This document shows, piece by piece, positions 1 to 12,574 of a DNA stretch of 64,000 bases. This stretch comes from Cymodocea nodosa. Taxonomy: Eukaryota > Streptophyta > Magnoliopsida > Alismatales > Cymodoceaceae. The notes beneath the pieces are model-generated. The model saw nothing but the letters and a program-made list of their open reading frames with translations. It was not told where the DNA came from and searched no databases. The translations under genes and the position numbers were made by a program. How positions within the stretch are numbered: the first letter of the stretch is position 1; the number at the start of each line of letters is the position of its first letter. The stretch lies in the NCBI GenBank assembly GCA_036874045.1, contig CM072341.1:15698501-15762500 (forward strand), given 5' to 3'.

Positions 1-3000
1 TTTTGAAACGTATCTCCTGCGGAAACAATGGCATTTGCTGCAAGAGTGGTCTAGTCAGCTTTGCAGAAGAGAGAGTTTTCTATTGCGTGAGTTTATGTTA
101 CAGTGTGAGTGACTGTGTGAGTGAATTAATAGAGTGGAATAGGAAAAAGGTTGCCATCGAAGCCTTGGAATCACATGTTGGAAAGACCATCGTTCAGAAT
201 GCCGTCCTACCACCAGCTCTTTGTCTTCTAGAACCATGAATGTGAGCTGCCTAGTGAGTGCCTTCAGCCATGGAGTTCCACCATTTTGGTATATACATAT
301 TGTCTCCTCTCTGTATCTCTCCAATGCCGATTATGCTAATTAAGCTGTAATACGACAAACTCTGCAGAGGCGAGAAGATGCGCATCGATCCATCGTCACC
401 GATCCATCTACGTTACCATATGTGAAGGGGTATGCAGTAATCCCTATGCTTCAAGGTAAGGCGCCTAACTTTCTTGGGTGTTAACGTTCTCGAGAGAATG
501 GGACATTTTATGCCTTCCAATAGGACCAGTCTGACGCTATCACCATCTGGGTCCTGTAGTAGCTGGCGACGATGTCGTCGATCTGATGATTCGTCACCAC
601 GGTGGACGATGTTCTCACCTCATGCGTACTGTTGTGTAGCAGCAGCAGCAGCAGCAGAAGCAGCAGCCGCGGCAGCACAAGTAGATCTTGGAGCTAGGAA
701 ACGACTCAACATGTATGCATGCATGGCTGGTCCCCCTTGCTTAATTTCTGTCGGTTCTTTACGGAGAAGAGGCCATAAAACCCCTGAGATGGACCCTCTG
801 GTGCCATCATCCGCCAACCGACCACCAAGATCTTATTTTGCCCTTGATTGCATCGCTCTCTCGTGTATGGTTTGTATCACCAACCAACAGTACATCTACT
901 CCATTGCCTTGGAACTACTACCAACATTGTCTCTGTAGTTCTTCCTGGCTTCCTAGCTAGTTCCTTCATTCAAAATATTACTCTAATAACCCTGCTACAC
1001 ACTGTATCGCTTATTCTAGTGACTTTATTAGTTACGTTGCTTATAACTCGCATCCTCAAATACTCCTTCACGCCATTAGTGAATTTCTGAGCTCCAGCCT
1101 TCGCTCAAGCGTACACAATGGGGGCATTACTTCTCCAAATTTGTTGAATTTAGAGATATATTCCGTTAGTGTCATTGTCCCCTATTTCAAGATCATGAAC
1201 AAGGGAGAAAATTTTCGTCACCGTTTTCTTGGCGTTTTCTCGCAAATTTCTTGTGAAGAACTCAATAAGTCAGTCTGTGAACATATTGATCCGTAAGTGC
1301 AAGGAAGCTTTCTTGTGGAATTCTCACGTACTAATATGTGTAAACATAATAAAATCACTGATGTCGTACCAATTTCATAAACTGCTAAGAAAGGACTCAC
1401 GATTAAGGAGACAAATAGTTGATGTTTGGATTGGATGTGACGATTCTGCGTGCATGGGAGTACCTGCTGAAAAAAGAGTGCTTTAGTCAAAGTAGTTTAG
1501 GGACAGACATCCAATCTTTACTTATTTCTTGACGAACTACCCCCACAATATTCTCATCTAATATCCTCTACCATATTTGTGAGTCAAACGCTGGTTGCTG
1601 AACATCTGTCTCGGAATATTTCTCCTCATGATGTCATTGATATCATTCCTTCAAAAAAATGGAAAAGTATTCCGCCATAAGGTAAACACGTATACCTATA
1701 AAATCACTACTTAGCATAAGGTAAACATGTGTGGGTCTTCACCCACCATTTGCTCCCTGCCAAGTTCCTTTACCAGTAGAAGGATCAAACAAAATAATCC
1801 GAGAAAGGCATTCTATTTGTAATCTAAGTTTATTATATATTTATAGTACTTGACATTGAAGCAGGCACTTCATGCTGGCTCTTCAACCCATTAGTCCATA
1901 GAATTTCCTGCTTCTCATGATATTTCTTTCCTGAAGCAGACCTCTAGTGGAATTGCTCATATGCAGCAAAGAAGTCACGAAGTCCATTCCACCAAAGTGT
2001 CACGTTAGCAAATGTTAATTCTTGTTTATATTAAGATAGTACCAAGCAAATTACATACCAAGCTGGTGTGATCTACATTATGGAGTAGCGCTATCTCTAA
2101 ACTTAGCAGATATAGATGGAGTGGTTTATGTAGAAGAGTTGATCAACCATTTTATGTGAGGTTAATAGGAGACCTAGAAGTAGTGGTACACCCTGCAAGA
2201 ATACATACCCTATCTATTGAACATTTGTCAATACTGGTTGTATGGGTGTCATGAGATTAATCTCCCTATCATGTGATGCAACAGTCCCACGCCCACTGGT
2301 TCCACCAAAACATCAACCATCTCTCCTAAATCCAGCCATAATAACTGAAAAATATTATAAACATGCATCTATAATAGAAATTCATGAAACTTAATTTGTC
2401 GGCATAAAAAAAATGTTAACGTCGGCATGAGCAAATTCATGATACTTGTAAATGTATTGGCTCTAATTATACCTCTGAAATCCCTGGAGTAACAAATCAA
2501 CAATTAGGAAATGAGGTTTATAATGACAATCACATGAGATATTTTATTTATGACTACGAAATACTTGTGGAGCTTCCTGCGTAAAACATGAATGAGGAGA
2601 GAAATAATGTAAAACAAATTTATTGTACACGAACTTGAGTGGAGCAGAAAGAACTTCATCTTCTGGTACACGAACAAAGGAACCAAGAAAATTTAGGCAA
2701 TGAGAAAATAGAATGAAACTGCTGATTAAATACACTGCAATATGAAACCATACTTCATGCACGTAAATTTACTTCTGGTGCATGAAACCGTGCTTCACTT
2801 AAAATGTAGGAAATAAGAAAATCTGGTGATTAGAAATATTGAAGCTGCAGATTAACAGGAACAATCTGGGAACAAAAAAAATGACCACACTTCACATAAA
2901 ACTTAGGCAACGAGAAAAGCTGCAGAAAAACCATACTAGCAAGCATAATTTAGGCAAATTGATCCATGGGTAACTAGTAAAGCTGCCTGTAAGCTCTCCA

Positions 3001-3129
3001 CTTCCCAACTTCTCGTTTTCCAATAATTCATCCATTTGGAAAACTTACATACAATTGTATTAATTGAACAAAGTAGGGAAACTAAAGAACTTCTAGGAAA
3101 GCATGGTGTGCGCATATCATGACACTGTC
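1..3129. other. Intergenic stretch, no supported gene
   Basis: No gene can be supported here. Around 641-676 there is a short GCA-rich tract that encodes alanine runs in one plus and one minus frame, but neither frame resembles a known protein. Between 2500 and 2960 short phrases about chemically similar words (for example around 'cgaacttgag' and 'catgaaacc') recur loosely, as in old repeat debris. The first 115 bases contain a short open plus frame that could be a 3' exon of a gene outside the window, but I cannot identify it. Confidence 0.5.
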
Positions 3130-5700
3130 AATAATCCACACCTTCAATTTGATGGAATCCATTTGCTACCGACCTTGCTTTCAACCTTTCTAGCCTTCCA
3201 TCACTATTTAATTTTAGCTTGAAGTTCCATTTGAATTTATCACATGCATCTCAAGTCTCCTGTCAGCAAGCTCGCATGTGTTGTCATGGAGAGCTCAAAT
3301 TTCTTCACATGTAGCTTTATGTCACTTACTCTGTCGAAGAGCTTCTTTAACGTTTTTTGGAATAGCTAGCTGGTATAACGTCTAGACAAACAGCCAAAGC
3401 GTAGATAGGATTAGGCTTGTAAATCCTTGATTTTGACCTTGTGTGCATACCCTTTTATTCTGTGGGAGATGGAGTCATTTCTGGTTCAGTGTTTTTTTCA
3501 ACAATATGCTGATTTGTACTCTGATTTAAAACATCTAGCGCCACCTCCGTCAGCTTGACTATTTATGTTAACTCCTTTGTCACCTCTTTATTCATCTGAT
3601 TGTTCGGACTGACTCAACTTGAGTATTGTGTTCTCCCGCTGGAATTTCAGTAGTGCGAACAACACTGTCATCAAGTCCAAAGTGAAATACTATTACATCA
3701 GTAGCTCTCTTTTCACTTGCTGTTGCTGACATGCTTTCTTTCTCCACACCTCTAGTTATTATGTCACACAAGGAGCAAGGAGGTAGGACGACAGCTTGCT
3801 CCATCTCTTCTTCATTCTCAGGCTTTTCTTTTTTTCAGTAAGGAAACCTAGCCTCGTCAGAAACAATATCCCTACTAATGTAAATTCTTTCAACTCTTGG
3901 TCCATGACATTTGTAGCCTTGATGATTGTTACCATAACCAATAAAGACATAGCTTAGACTTCACACAATTTGTTTTTTCTGTATATGCTCTGAGACAAGG
4001 AAGAGAAGCACATCCAAAGGATTTTAACCACTCATAATGAGGTTGATTCTTACGAAGTAGAAAAAATGGTGAAGTCACATTTCCTTTGCTGCCCAACACT
4101 TGAGAAGGCACTCCATTTTACAGATGCACAGCTATCCCAAAACATTCTACCCAATATATCTTTGGAAACCCACTCCCATACAATAAAGTCAAATCAGCTT
4201 CAGACTTCTATGCTTTCTCTCTGCTTTTCCATTCTTCTTTAAAGTATGTGGGAAGCTTATTTCCAATCGAATACCATTCTTTCTCAAATGTTTTAGAAAA
4301 GTTGAAGAGGACTGCCCTCTCCCTATATCACATTGAACTACACTAGTTTTATTATTAAAATTTCTAGAAACATACTGTTCAAAACGAAGAAAATGGTCAA
4401 AGAAATCTGATTTATTTCTAAGAGGGTGAAACCAAGTATATCTACTTTTATTAGTAATAAAAATGGCATAGTATTTATGGTATTTTTCAAATTCAACAAG
4501 AGTAGTTTTCCAACTATCAGTATGGATTTTAAAGACATTTTCAATAACACTATTTTCAGAATTTTTAAATGGCAATTTGTGAGACTTCTTCCTAGCTTGA
4601 CAGCTCTCACACATATTGTCACGGTCCCAATCTTGAATATAGAGAGCACCATCTTGATGGAGCTTCTTCAAGTTTCCAGTGCTTGTGTCCATGCCATCAA
4701 TGCCACATGCACAAGCGCACATTTGCCTTATTTGCACTAAGAGCCATAGGAGCATACTTTTGGAGAAAACATAAGAGCTTCCTCTCCTGTCTCTACTCCA
4801 AATTACTTTTCCTGTTTGTCCATTTTTGACTTTGAAAATTATTGTTACTAAATTCAATGTTGCAACTCATCTATTAACTTACTAACAGCAACAAGGTTTT
4901 GACTAATTTCAAGAGCAAGATAAACTTCAGACAAAACTAGTTCTTTTTTAATTAATATAGATTTTCCTACTTTAATAAATTTTCTGAACTTTCCATTATC
5001 AACGATAATTTTATCATCCTCAGGGTAAGAGATAGAATTGATAAGATTACCTTGTTTCCTTTTATATGCACTGATGCTCTAAAAGCCGTCCTCCATCTCC
5101 TTAGGAATTTCCTCAAATTGGAAGGCATGATCAAAGCGACACCAAGAGCTGAGGGCATTATGATCATATTTTCCAAAAATCTAAGAGGTATCCTCTTCTT
5201 TTCGACATTTTTGGACCTTTGCTTCACAGGTTCTTTGGTAGGACAAAAGCCTCTGCCCTTTGATGTAAAACCATTCCTGTTTCTCGAATCATTCTACTAG
5301 TTATTTACTTTTTTCTTGAAGAATTTCGATCCACCTTTTTAAGCTCCTCAAATAATCACCCAAAGTAGAGCTTGGTGATCTTTTAAGCTTGTTCATAAGA
5401 TAGAACTCCCATTTAGCAGGGTAAATGCTTCTTACAATGCCTTCCATACTTCTTGTGCACTGTTGAGTCTAACATCAATCGCAAGAACTTCTTCACTTTT
5501 ACAAAGCAATCTCTCCTCTTCCGCAATGCATAATCAAGCAAGATTTGTCACTTCTTTCTCTCGATTCCTTTCGATCAGTGTCTTCTTTTCTGGTCATTCT
5601 AGAGTTGAGTTATCAAGAAACCCTAGAAGACCTTGCGACTGAATCAATCCCATCCAAAGTATGTGATCGCTCATATTCAATTTAACAGACATAAAATTTG
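3130..5700 (-). mobile_element. Degenerate Ty1/Copia retrotransposon fragment (gag to start of RT)
   Basis: A minus-strand Copia polyprotein relic read from high to low coordinates. A gag-like start with the phrase SDHILWMGLIQSQGLLGF lies near 5690-5590. A gag-pre-integrase and integrase core lies at about 4857-4190, with CESCQARKKSHKLPF and then HTLKKNGKAERKHR, the equivalent of the usual PHTPQQNGIAERKHR motif. The integrase C-terminal region follows at about 4110-3760 (FGCASLPCLRAY, YVFIGYGNNHQGYKC). The beginning of reverse transcriptase lies near 3340-3150 (KEALRQS, then WNFKLKLNSDGRLERLKAR). It is broken by stops and frameshifts. The remaining RT and RNase H are missing, so it is truncated at its 3' end. 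No LTRs were seen. Confidence 0.85.
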
Positions 5701-6590
5701 AAATATTGACTCCTACTAGTTAGAGATATATACCGATTTCCACTACTATTTGTTGAATCACAACCACCAGCTTCCAACATTAAATTATTGTGACAATCAC
5801 CTTGTGCAATCAATCTAATGCCAAGAAGAAAAATCATGATTTGCACACACTAGCACTAAGAGAACTTTTAGGATTTGCGCAAAAGAGAGAAGAATTTGGG
5901 GTACAAGTTAAAAGAAGCGCACCATCTCTTTCTATCTTGAATATATTTTGAAATGTGCAAAATAGTCCGTCAATTTTCATGGCATCTAGTATTAAAATAT
6001 AGCTGTTGCCAACCTGATTTTCAGAAAAAATAAAGTTTAATATGCCAATTATCAATTCATTTCATGGAAATTTATTTGAAACTTTATTAAACCATATACT
6101 GCATTATATTATATTATATTAGGGCATTTTTGGGATGGAACTGAAAGGTGATCGACTACAACAAATTCAAAATAAAGATCCATTTGTGTGAATTTCTATG
6201 TAATCATTTTGCTAATAACAGATGAATGATATAAAACTAAAACTGGCAGCATTGTTTTGCAGTTCTTCGCCTCCCTTCCTTTTTTTTACTGCATGAATTA
6301 CAGTGAGGTATGTTTTTTTATTGCCGTGGTCGAGCGCATCACTTGGTGATAGCAGGTAGATGTGACTGCAGCAACCAACCCTTCTTCTGAACTTTGATTT
6401 CGGAAACATAATCAAGCCATGTAAAATATTTGCTGCCGAAATCGTACCATCACAATTGGGCACAGAAATTTCATATATTTACAGTTAATCCACCCTTTCA
6501 AAACGGGTATGCGCTTCTTCGTATTCTACGGCCTTCTTGTGTTATCCACCGGCCCAGAAATATTTATGAAAGATATTCCTGCTTCTGATT
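5701..6590. other. Intergenic DNA between Copia relic and bHLH promoter
   Basis: No gene is visible. The stretch is AT-rich, with a short ATT/ATA-rich run near 6100-6120 and a T-rich run near 6280. The part next to the Copia relic (5701-5830) may be its decayed leader, since it directly precedes the gag-like start, but no primer-binding site is recognisable. Confidence 0.4.
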
Positions 6591-6597
6591 TATCATT

Positions 6598-6603
6598 TAT
6601 AAA
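6598..6603 (+). promoter_or_regulatory. Possible TATA box of the bHLH gene
   Basis: TATAAA lies about 440 bp before the bHLH start codon and about 120 bp before the first upstream ATG. It is followed by a C/T-rich stretch (about 6630-6715), common in plant leaders. The assignment rests only on the motif and its spacing. Confidence 0.35.
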
Positions 6604-6717
6604 CAAGTAGCCACTGTCACCACATACACACCTTTCCTCCTCCTACTCCTCTCCTTTCAACTTCTCCTTCGGTGTTCTTCTCTTCCTCTGCCCTCCGCTT
6701 TCTATCCCCTCTCATTA

Positions 6718-6801
6718 ATGATGCTTCCTTGGGCAAACCACTCGATCTGGTGCGCATTCAAGGAAAGCGAGGAACATATGTCCATGGAGGGGACGAGGTA
6801 G
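6718..6801 (+). CDS. Possible 27-codon upstream ORF in the bHLH leader
   Basis: Two consecutive ATG codons (6718 and 6721) open a 27-codon frame that ends at TAG 6799-6801, about 235 bp upstream of the bHLH start. If the transcript begins near the TATA-like motif at 6598, scanning ribosomes would meet this frame first, so it could dampen translation of the transcription factor. The peptide resembles nothing I know. It could equally lie outside the transcript. Confidence 0.25.
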   Translation: MMLPWANHSIWCAFKESEEHMSMEGTR

Positions 6802-6876
6802 ATAAGATTTGATCATCCCCACCCAGAGCTCTACAGGGTACAGCCGGCATTTACTCGCTTTGTTCGGCATTAATAA

Positions 6877-6940
6877 GGAGAAAGGAGGAGGAGGAGGGGA
6901 AAGGAGGAGGAGGAGGAGGAGGAGGAGGAGGAAGAGGAGC
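6877..6940 (+). repeat. (GGA)n microsatellite in the bHLH 5' leader
   Basis: A nearly pure purine tract of GGA/GAA units starts about 100 bp upstream of the bHLH start codon. Polypurine tracts of this kind are common in plant 5' leaders and are prone to length change. No function is evident from sequence. Confidence 0.9.
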
Positions 6941-7035
6941 GGTGGCAGGTGGGCATCACTACTGACTGGTCATCAGTGGCAACTACTAGTTCTATATCAT
7001 CGCATCCGGCGGCTCTGCTAGCTACTTGCCCTCCA

Positions 7036-8688
7036 ATGGAGGGTCTCCATGAAGGCCACATCAATCCCTTTGTAAGTGCCATAACTATCCTGCACCTTCC
7101 CTTCTTCCTCCACCCCACACCCCCAGGGGAACCCATTTCCTTTTTTTATCTTTTGTGGGTATTACCCATTGAGCGCTTGGTGCAACGCCCATAGCGTGCA
7201 GTGCTCTTTTTTTTCGTTCTCAGAGTAAGGAGCTGCAACTTTTTATTGACATATAGAGCTCTGTTGTAATCAACAAGCAGTTCCTTGGAGGCCACCGCGC
7301 GGGATTGGGCTCATTGGAGAAGGAAGACCAGGTTGGGCGCCATGCTGACGATGGCTTTGCTGAAGAGTGCAACCAGTCCCAGCGCCCCATAAACAACCCC
7401 TTCCAATGCCACCGCATGCCCTTCCTCCACATGCTGCAGGAAAGAGAGCTTTTCTTGGAGGTTGAATCTGTTAAGACGACCCAAACGGATACCGGCAGTT
7501 TCCAGCTCCTCCTCAGGCTGCAGGAGGAGCAACTCCACCACCATCGACAACAACGTCGGCTGGCACAACCACTGCCGCTGCCGCCCTCTTCATTGGAGCT
7601 TGACAGCTGCATCACTCATTCGTCCGAGCCCGCTGCAGACGTCCCGTTGGAGGAGTGTAAGGTGGAGGAGAAGGACAAGAGGAAGAGGAAGCGGTGCCGG
7701 ACGTCGAAGAAAGCCGAAGAGGCGGAAAGCCAACGCATGAGCCACATTGCCGTCGAACGCAACCGCCGCCGTCTGATGAACGACCACCTCGCCGCCCTCC
7801 GCGCTCTCATGCCTTCCTCCTACATCCAACGGGTATTACATACACTCCTTGGTCCTCTCACGCTCTTTGGACATCACCGTCCTGACGGCTACGTGCTCCT
7901 GGATGCGATGCAGGGTGACCAGGCATCTATCGTCGGCGGAGCCATTGACTTCGTCAAAGAGCTAGAGCAGCACCTGCAGTCTCTCCAGGCCGAGAAGCAG
8001 ATGCGAACCACACGATCAGGAGTCAATGGCTCTGATTCAGAAAACAAAGGTCCATTCGAAGGATTCTTCACCTCGCCACAGTACACCATGCCCAAAGCGC
8101 CGGCCACTTGCTCGCCATCCTCGTCCTCTTCGTCGGGGCTGATGGAGGACGACGTCGATGGGCATGGCGGGGCCGCGGTGGCTGACATCGAGGTGATGGT
8201 GGTCCAAACCCACATCAATCTGCGAGTGTTGACAAGGAAACGGCCGGGGCAGCTTCTGACGGCCATTGCTGGCATGGAGGATCTGGGCTTGACCGTGCTG
8301 CACCTCAACATCACCTCCCTCCGTGACTCCGTCCTCTACTCCCTCAATCTTAAGGTAAACAACCACAGCCACCGTTATGCTACTTCCTCCTGATACGTAA
8401 TAAATAAAATAAGCTCAGTTGCAGTCCTAATTACTATCTTAATTTACATAATAATTGTGCTATCGAAAGTCCGCGTACGTAGTTGTGTATCTGCTTATTT
8501 ATCGATTTATGTTATTTAATGGTGGTCGTGTGTAGACGGAGGAAGAGTGCAGGCTGGGATCGGCCGACGAGATAGCGAGCGCAGTGCACCAGATCTTCGC
8601 CTATATCAATCAACACCCCCACCTGATGCCGACGAACGCTGCTGGACCGCTGACGGATATGGATTCCAAGCAAGAACACAGCCTGTGA
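7036..8688 (+). CDS. bHLH transcription factor, subgroup Ia (FAMA / bHLH57-67-70 type)
   Basis: A predicted nuclear DNA-binding protein of 393 residues in four exons: 7036-7071, 7281-7832, 7914-8354 and 8536-8688. Exon 1 encodes 12 residues ending GHINPF, matching the N-terminus of bHLH57/67/70 proteins. It joins exon 2 in phase 0; an alternative acceptor 3 bp upstream would add one residue. A PFLHMLQ motif of this subgroup follows. A basic KRKRKRCRTSKK run precedes the bHLH domain (about residues 161-220), with H167, E171 and R175, the residues expected for E-box/G-box contact. Helix 2 has GDQASIVGGAIDFVKELEQ. An ACT-like C-terminal region spans exons 3-4 (GQLLTAIAGMEDLGLTVLHLNIT, then EEECRLGSADEIASAVHQIF). 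Known family members act in stomatal lineage or related epidermal and vascular programmes, but the exact role here is not readable from sequence. The second intron is 81 bp and has no stop in frame. Confidence 0.9.
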
Positions 8689-10299
8689 AGGGGCACACAG
8701 AGCGGCAATGGATGGTTTCTGGCAATCTACGGATGGCTTCTTCCGGCATGGCTCGGCTGGCAGCTCGAGGACATGACATCATGTACCTCTCTGCGTCGTA
8801 CAGTGATGCGCTGTTGTACAGTAGTACCTGCAAGGAAAGGGAAGGCGATGATGGTCATGGTGTGTTGGGGTTCACGTCAAGGCGACGGTGGTCCGAGAGG
8901 AGTGAGATGGCTCTGCTTCTTCCCATCGCAAAGAAAACAAAAAAACAAAAAAAAAAGTGCCAGAAGCAGCAGCAGCAGCAGCAGCTGCTCGAGTTTGGCA
9001 CTATGCTTACGATTTTAATTAAATAACTAATCTCCTTCGCTAATGCATGTGTGGGTGATTGGCCGTGTTCTATCTGTAACGTGATTAATGAATCCTTAAA
9101 TCCCTGCCGCCGGCGATGACCACAAATCGATACCTTTTTCTGTTTAAAGCGAGGAGAAGCTTGTAATCCATGTCTGTCGTTGACGCCTCCACATTCCAGT
9201 GCGGCAGGGACGAGCCTTTTCAAAGCTACGGAGAGGGAATATTTTGAGAAGAACGCCAGCACGAGCCTTTTTTCCTTCTTCCGTCAGTTCAGTTGTCATG
9301 TTAAATCGTTATTTGGGGTTCTAAATTCGATTCCTGACATAAATAAGGCCAAAAAATTAACTCTGACGTACAATTTCTATCGTTATATCGGTTTCTAAAT
9401 TATACAATTTACCCTCTTCTGGTTCGAACGCAATTTCCGTGTCGATAATGATTAAACAGATTTATCCTATATTACTTTAAAATTTAATTTAATACGAGAT
9501 TATTCCAGCATTGTACTGATGGTCTGTCTCATCTCTGCAGGTACTTTTTATTTAGAACGAGTGAATATGGGCAGATAGTCTGTTTTGATAACATGTAAAA
9601 TATCTTATCTTAAAATTAATTGTCGTTGGAAGAATAATATCGTTGTCTATGTTTGATCATGTGCAAATATTTCAATATCTTGGTACAGGTAGCGCCATGC
9701 ATATGAACAGTGCAGCAGTCTGTTCTTTCATGTTCCTCATCCGGCATTATCGTCCATCTTCTGGCCGGTGCTGCGCGTCGGTCGTATGCCTATCATGTGC
9801 GTGATTCCACTCATGTCAAGGAACTGCTTGTCATGGAAACTTGAGGAGGATAACATATTGGGATCGCCTTCCATATTTGTGATCAACGTACACATAAATA
9901 GACGTGTCAACGGAGTGTGTTATGTCAAATCCAACATGCTTTAAATCTATATCGTGTTTAACATTATTTGTGTTAGATCATATCAATCTAAAAGCGTGAC
10001 TGACTTTTGCTTAGACTTATGACTCGTTGATATCATATTAGTTAATGACATAATTTAATTATGTTGAATCATGTTTTGTGATATATCATTTATAAAATTC
10101 ATACAAAATCTAAAAGTTACATGCTACCGTTATAGAATTTTATCAAACAACAACTTAACACAACTCTAAAATCCCTAACATATTATATTGGCTAATAGCA
10201 CATTTCGACCATCATTTTCTTGGTTCTTTCATTTGCATAACTCAATCAACCCTCACAAGTCAAACTATACTTGGCGTCCTCCATCTGATGACCTTCACC
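8689..10299. other. bHLH 3' flank and AT-rich intergenic DNA
   Basis: An A-rich run near 8937-8956 is followed by an (AGC)n run at about 8965-8986, probably in the 3' UTR of the bHLH gene. Beyond 9000 the DNA is AT-rich and no gene is supported. A GGTTCGAA word at 9420 resembles a tRNA B box but has no A box or foldable partner upstream. Confidence 0.5.
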
Positions 10300-10582
10300 T
10301 GAGGAAGAGTATTAAACCATTATTTCTTGATTTCTTTTATTCTTGTAACAACCACATGGTAAACAACTCTTAATCGACTATGTAGTTTGTTAAAACTTGT
10401 TAGAGAATCTTTTGGAATTCTCATTGCTTGTTTATTTAAAGATGGATGTATCTGCTAAAACATATGCTTGATGTGATTTTACTGTTGCTCTTCTATTTTT
10501 CACCATCATTTTTTTTAGTATTGTTCCTTATTTTTTTCTTCCTTCCTTCTATCTGGTTATGTGCTTGTCAAGTTTTCTATCT
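10300..10582 (+). repeat. 5' LTR of the 10.3-16.0 kb Copia element
   Basis: This segment aligns along its length with 15752-16030, sharing long identical runs such as the stretch around 'ttcttttattcttgtaacaa'. The left border may instead be the TATTAAAC word about 10 bp further in, a decayed TGTTAAAC, because the G-rich text just before it resembles a polypurine tract. The right border is fixed by the primer-binding site. Confidence 0.85.
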
Positions 10583-10594
10583 TGATATCAGAGC
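10583..10594 (+). other. Primer-binding site (initiator tRNA-Met type)
   Basis: TGATATCAGAGC directly follows the 5' LTR. It differs by one base from the TGGTATCAGAGC complement of plant initiator tRNA-Met used by most plant Copia elements. Confidence 0.8.
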
Positions 10595-12574
10595 AAACGT
10601 TGTTGTAACATGTCTTTATTGATATCTTCCGTCATCCCATACTCTAGAATCCTTTCATTCTCTTCTTCAAACATTAATGTGCAACACTCTGTACCTATGA
10701 AATTGGATAAAACCAACTTTGTCATTTGACATGCAACATTTGTTGTCTTTTTGAATGGCCATAACCTTATGGGGTATGTGGATGGATCTTTTGCATGTCC
10801 TTTTGATCCTGAAGGAGCAACTTTCTAGAGAAAGCAAGATCAACTACTTTTGAGTTAGATCTTCTCATCATCAACACCTACCATTTTATCACAAGTTGCA
10901 AGTCAAACTTCCTCTACAGGCGTTTGGAGCACTCTTGAGAGACTTTTCGCCTCTCATTCTCAAGCTCGTCTACTTCAAATCAAGCTTGATCTACAGACTC
11001 TAAATAAAGGTTGCTCTACTATGGGTGATTATATCACTCATGCCTCATCTCTCTCTAACTCTTTGGCCATAATGGGAACACCTATCTCAGATGAAGAGTT
11101 ATCTCTCCATATCCTTGATGGTTTGGGTTTGGAATATGAACCTATTGTTGCTAGTCTCACCACTCAAGCATCCATGATATCTCTTGCTAATTTTCAAGGA
11201 ATTCTCTTAAACTATGAGGTACGTCTTGCCAAACATATAAATTCCATGCCATCTACAAATTTTGCTGCTACTAGTAAATCTTCCTCTTTTAAAGGAAATC
11301 AAGGTGGTAATAGATCTATAGGGGGTCAAGATAGATCCTATGGAAATGGAAAATTCTTATGCCAAATCTGTGGGAAAAATGGACATGTTGTAGTAAATTA
11401 CTTCAAATGTATTGATCTAGTGAAATTTGCTCCAACCAAGCAGTCTCCTAATTTTTCCCCTAATGTAAACTTCGCTTACAAGTGTGAAGAAATTACTAAA
11501 TGTCCTCTATGGTATCTGAATTTCAGTGCCACTCATCATATTACAAATGATGTGACAAATTTGCAAAGCAATTCTCTATATACAGGTTCTGAATCTCTCT
11601 CAATTGGGAATGGCTCTTAGCTTCCCATAACTCACACAGGATCTTCCACACTTGCAATAGATGTTGGTAATACTCTTCTAAATAATATTCTTGTTGTGCC
11701 TTCTATAAGGAAAAACTTATTATCTATATACAAATATTGCAATGACAACTTATGTAATATTGAGTTTGATAATTGAGGTTTTGTCATCAAGGATTATCGA
11801 ACTTAGCAACCAATATGAAAGGGAAGAGCCCATAATGAATTATACCATATTTGTGCTTCTCAAGACAAATCTATACACCCTCAAGCATATGTAGCTAGAA
11901 GACAATCTCTAGACACATGGCATTTTTGTTTGGGTTACCCAAATTTTCAGAAGACTTTATCTATTGTTAGATCTAATGGTTTGCCTATGATAAATAAAGA
12001 ATTGAATATCTGCAAATCTTGTTGTTATGGGAAATGTCACAAACTTTCCTTTTCTAGTAGTTTGAATGTTAATAAAGAACCTTTGTCTTTGATATATTCT
12101 GATATATGGGGTTCTAGTCCTTTAATTTCAAATAGAGGAAATCAGTATTATATAATCTTTATTGATGCCTACTCATGTTATACTTGGTTATACCTGATAG
12201 CTTTGAAATCTGAAGCATTAAAGATTTTCATCAACTTTAAGACTAAGGTGGAAAGAAGATTTGGAAGACTTATTAAAATCTTACACATTGACAATGGTGG
12301 GGAGTATATTGCTTTCAAAAGCTATTTAGAAGAACATGGAATCCATCATCAGTTCACTTGTCCATATGCACATGAGCAAAATGGTTCTTCAAAGAGGAAG
12401 CATCGTCATATTGTTGATACAAGGTTAACCATGCTTGCTCACTCTAACTTGCCTAAATGTTATTGGGAGGAAGCCTTCTTAACAATTGTTTATCATATAA
12501 ATAGATTACCTCTCTCATCATCAAACACGAAAACACCATTGGAACTTCTTTACAACTCAGTGCTAGATTACTAT

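Noticed and set aside
4..115. Open plus frame at the window start (text like QWHLLQEWSSQLCRR) that might be a last exon
   Set aside because: Looks somewhat protein-like, but I could not match it to a family, and the upstream sequence lies outside the window.
474..938. 154-codon open frame with an alanine run, and a 65-codon antisense frame with the same feature
   Set aside because: Both are open because of a GCA repeat. Neither shows a recognisable domain, a promoter or sensible composition, and splice-like borders could not be built.
7166..7190. Word GCGCTTGGTGCA resembling part of miR168
   Set aside because: Only about 11 bases agree, the rest differ, and no complementary arm is evident. 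It sits in the bHLH first intron.
7305..8393. Single 362-codon frame across the bHLH gene
   Set aside because: It starts at a TTG and includes two introns' worth of sequence. Splice sites and family alignment support the four-exon model instead.
9418..9432. GGTTCGAAC, a tRNA B-box-like word
   Set aside because: No A box, no acceptor pairing and no cloverleaf at suitable distance. No tRNA, rRNA or CRISPR array was found anywhere in the window.
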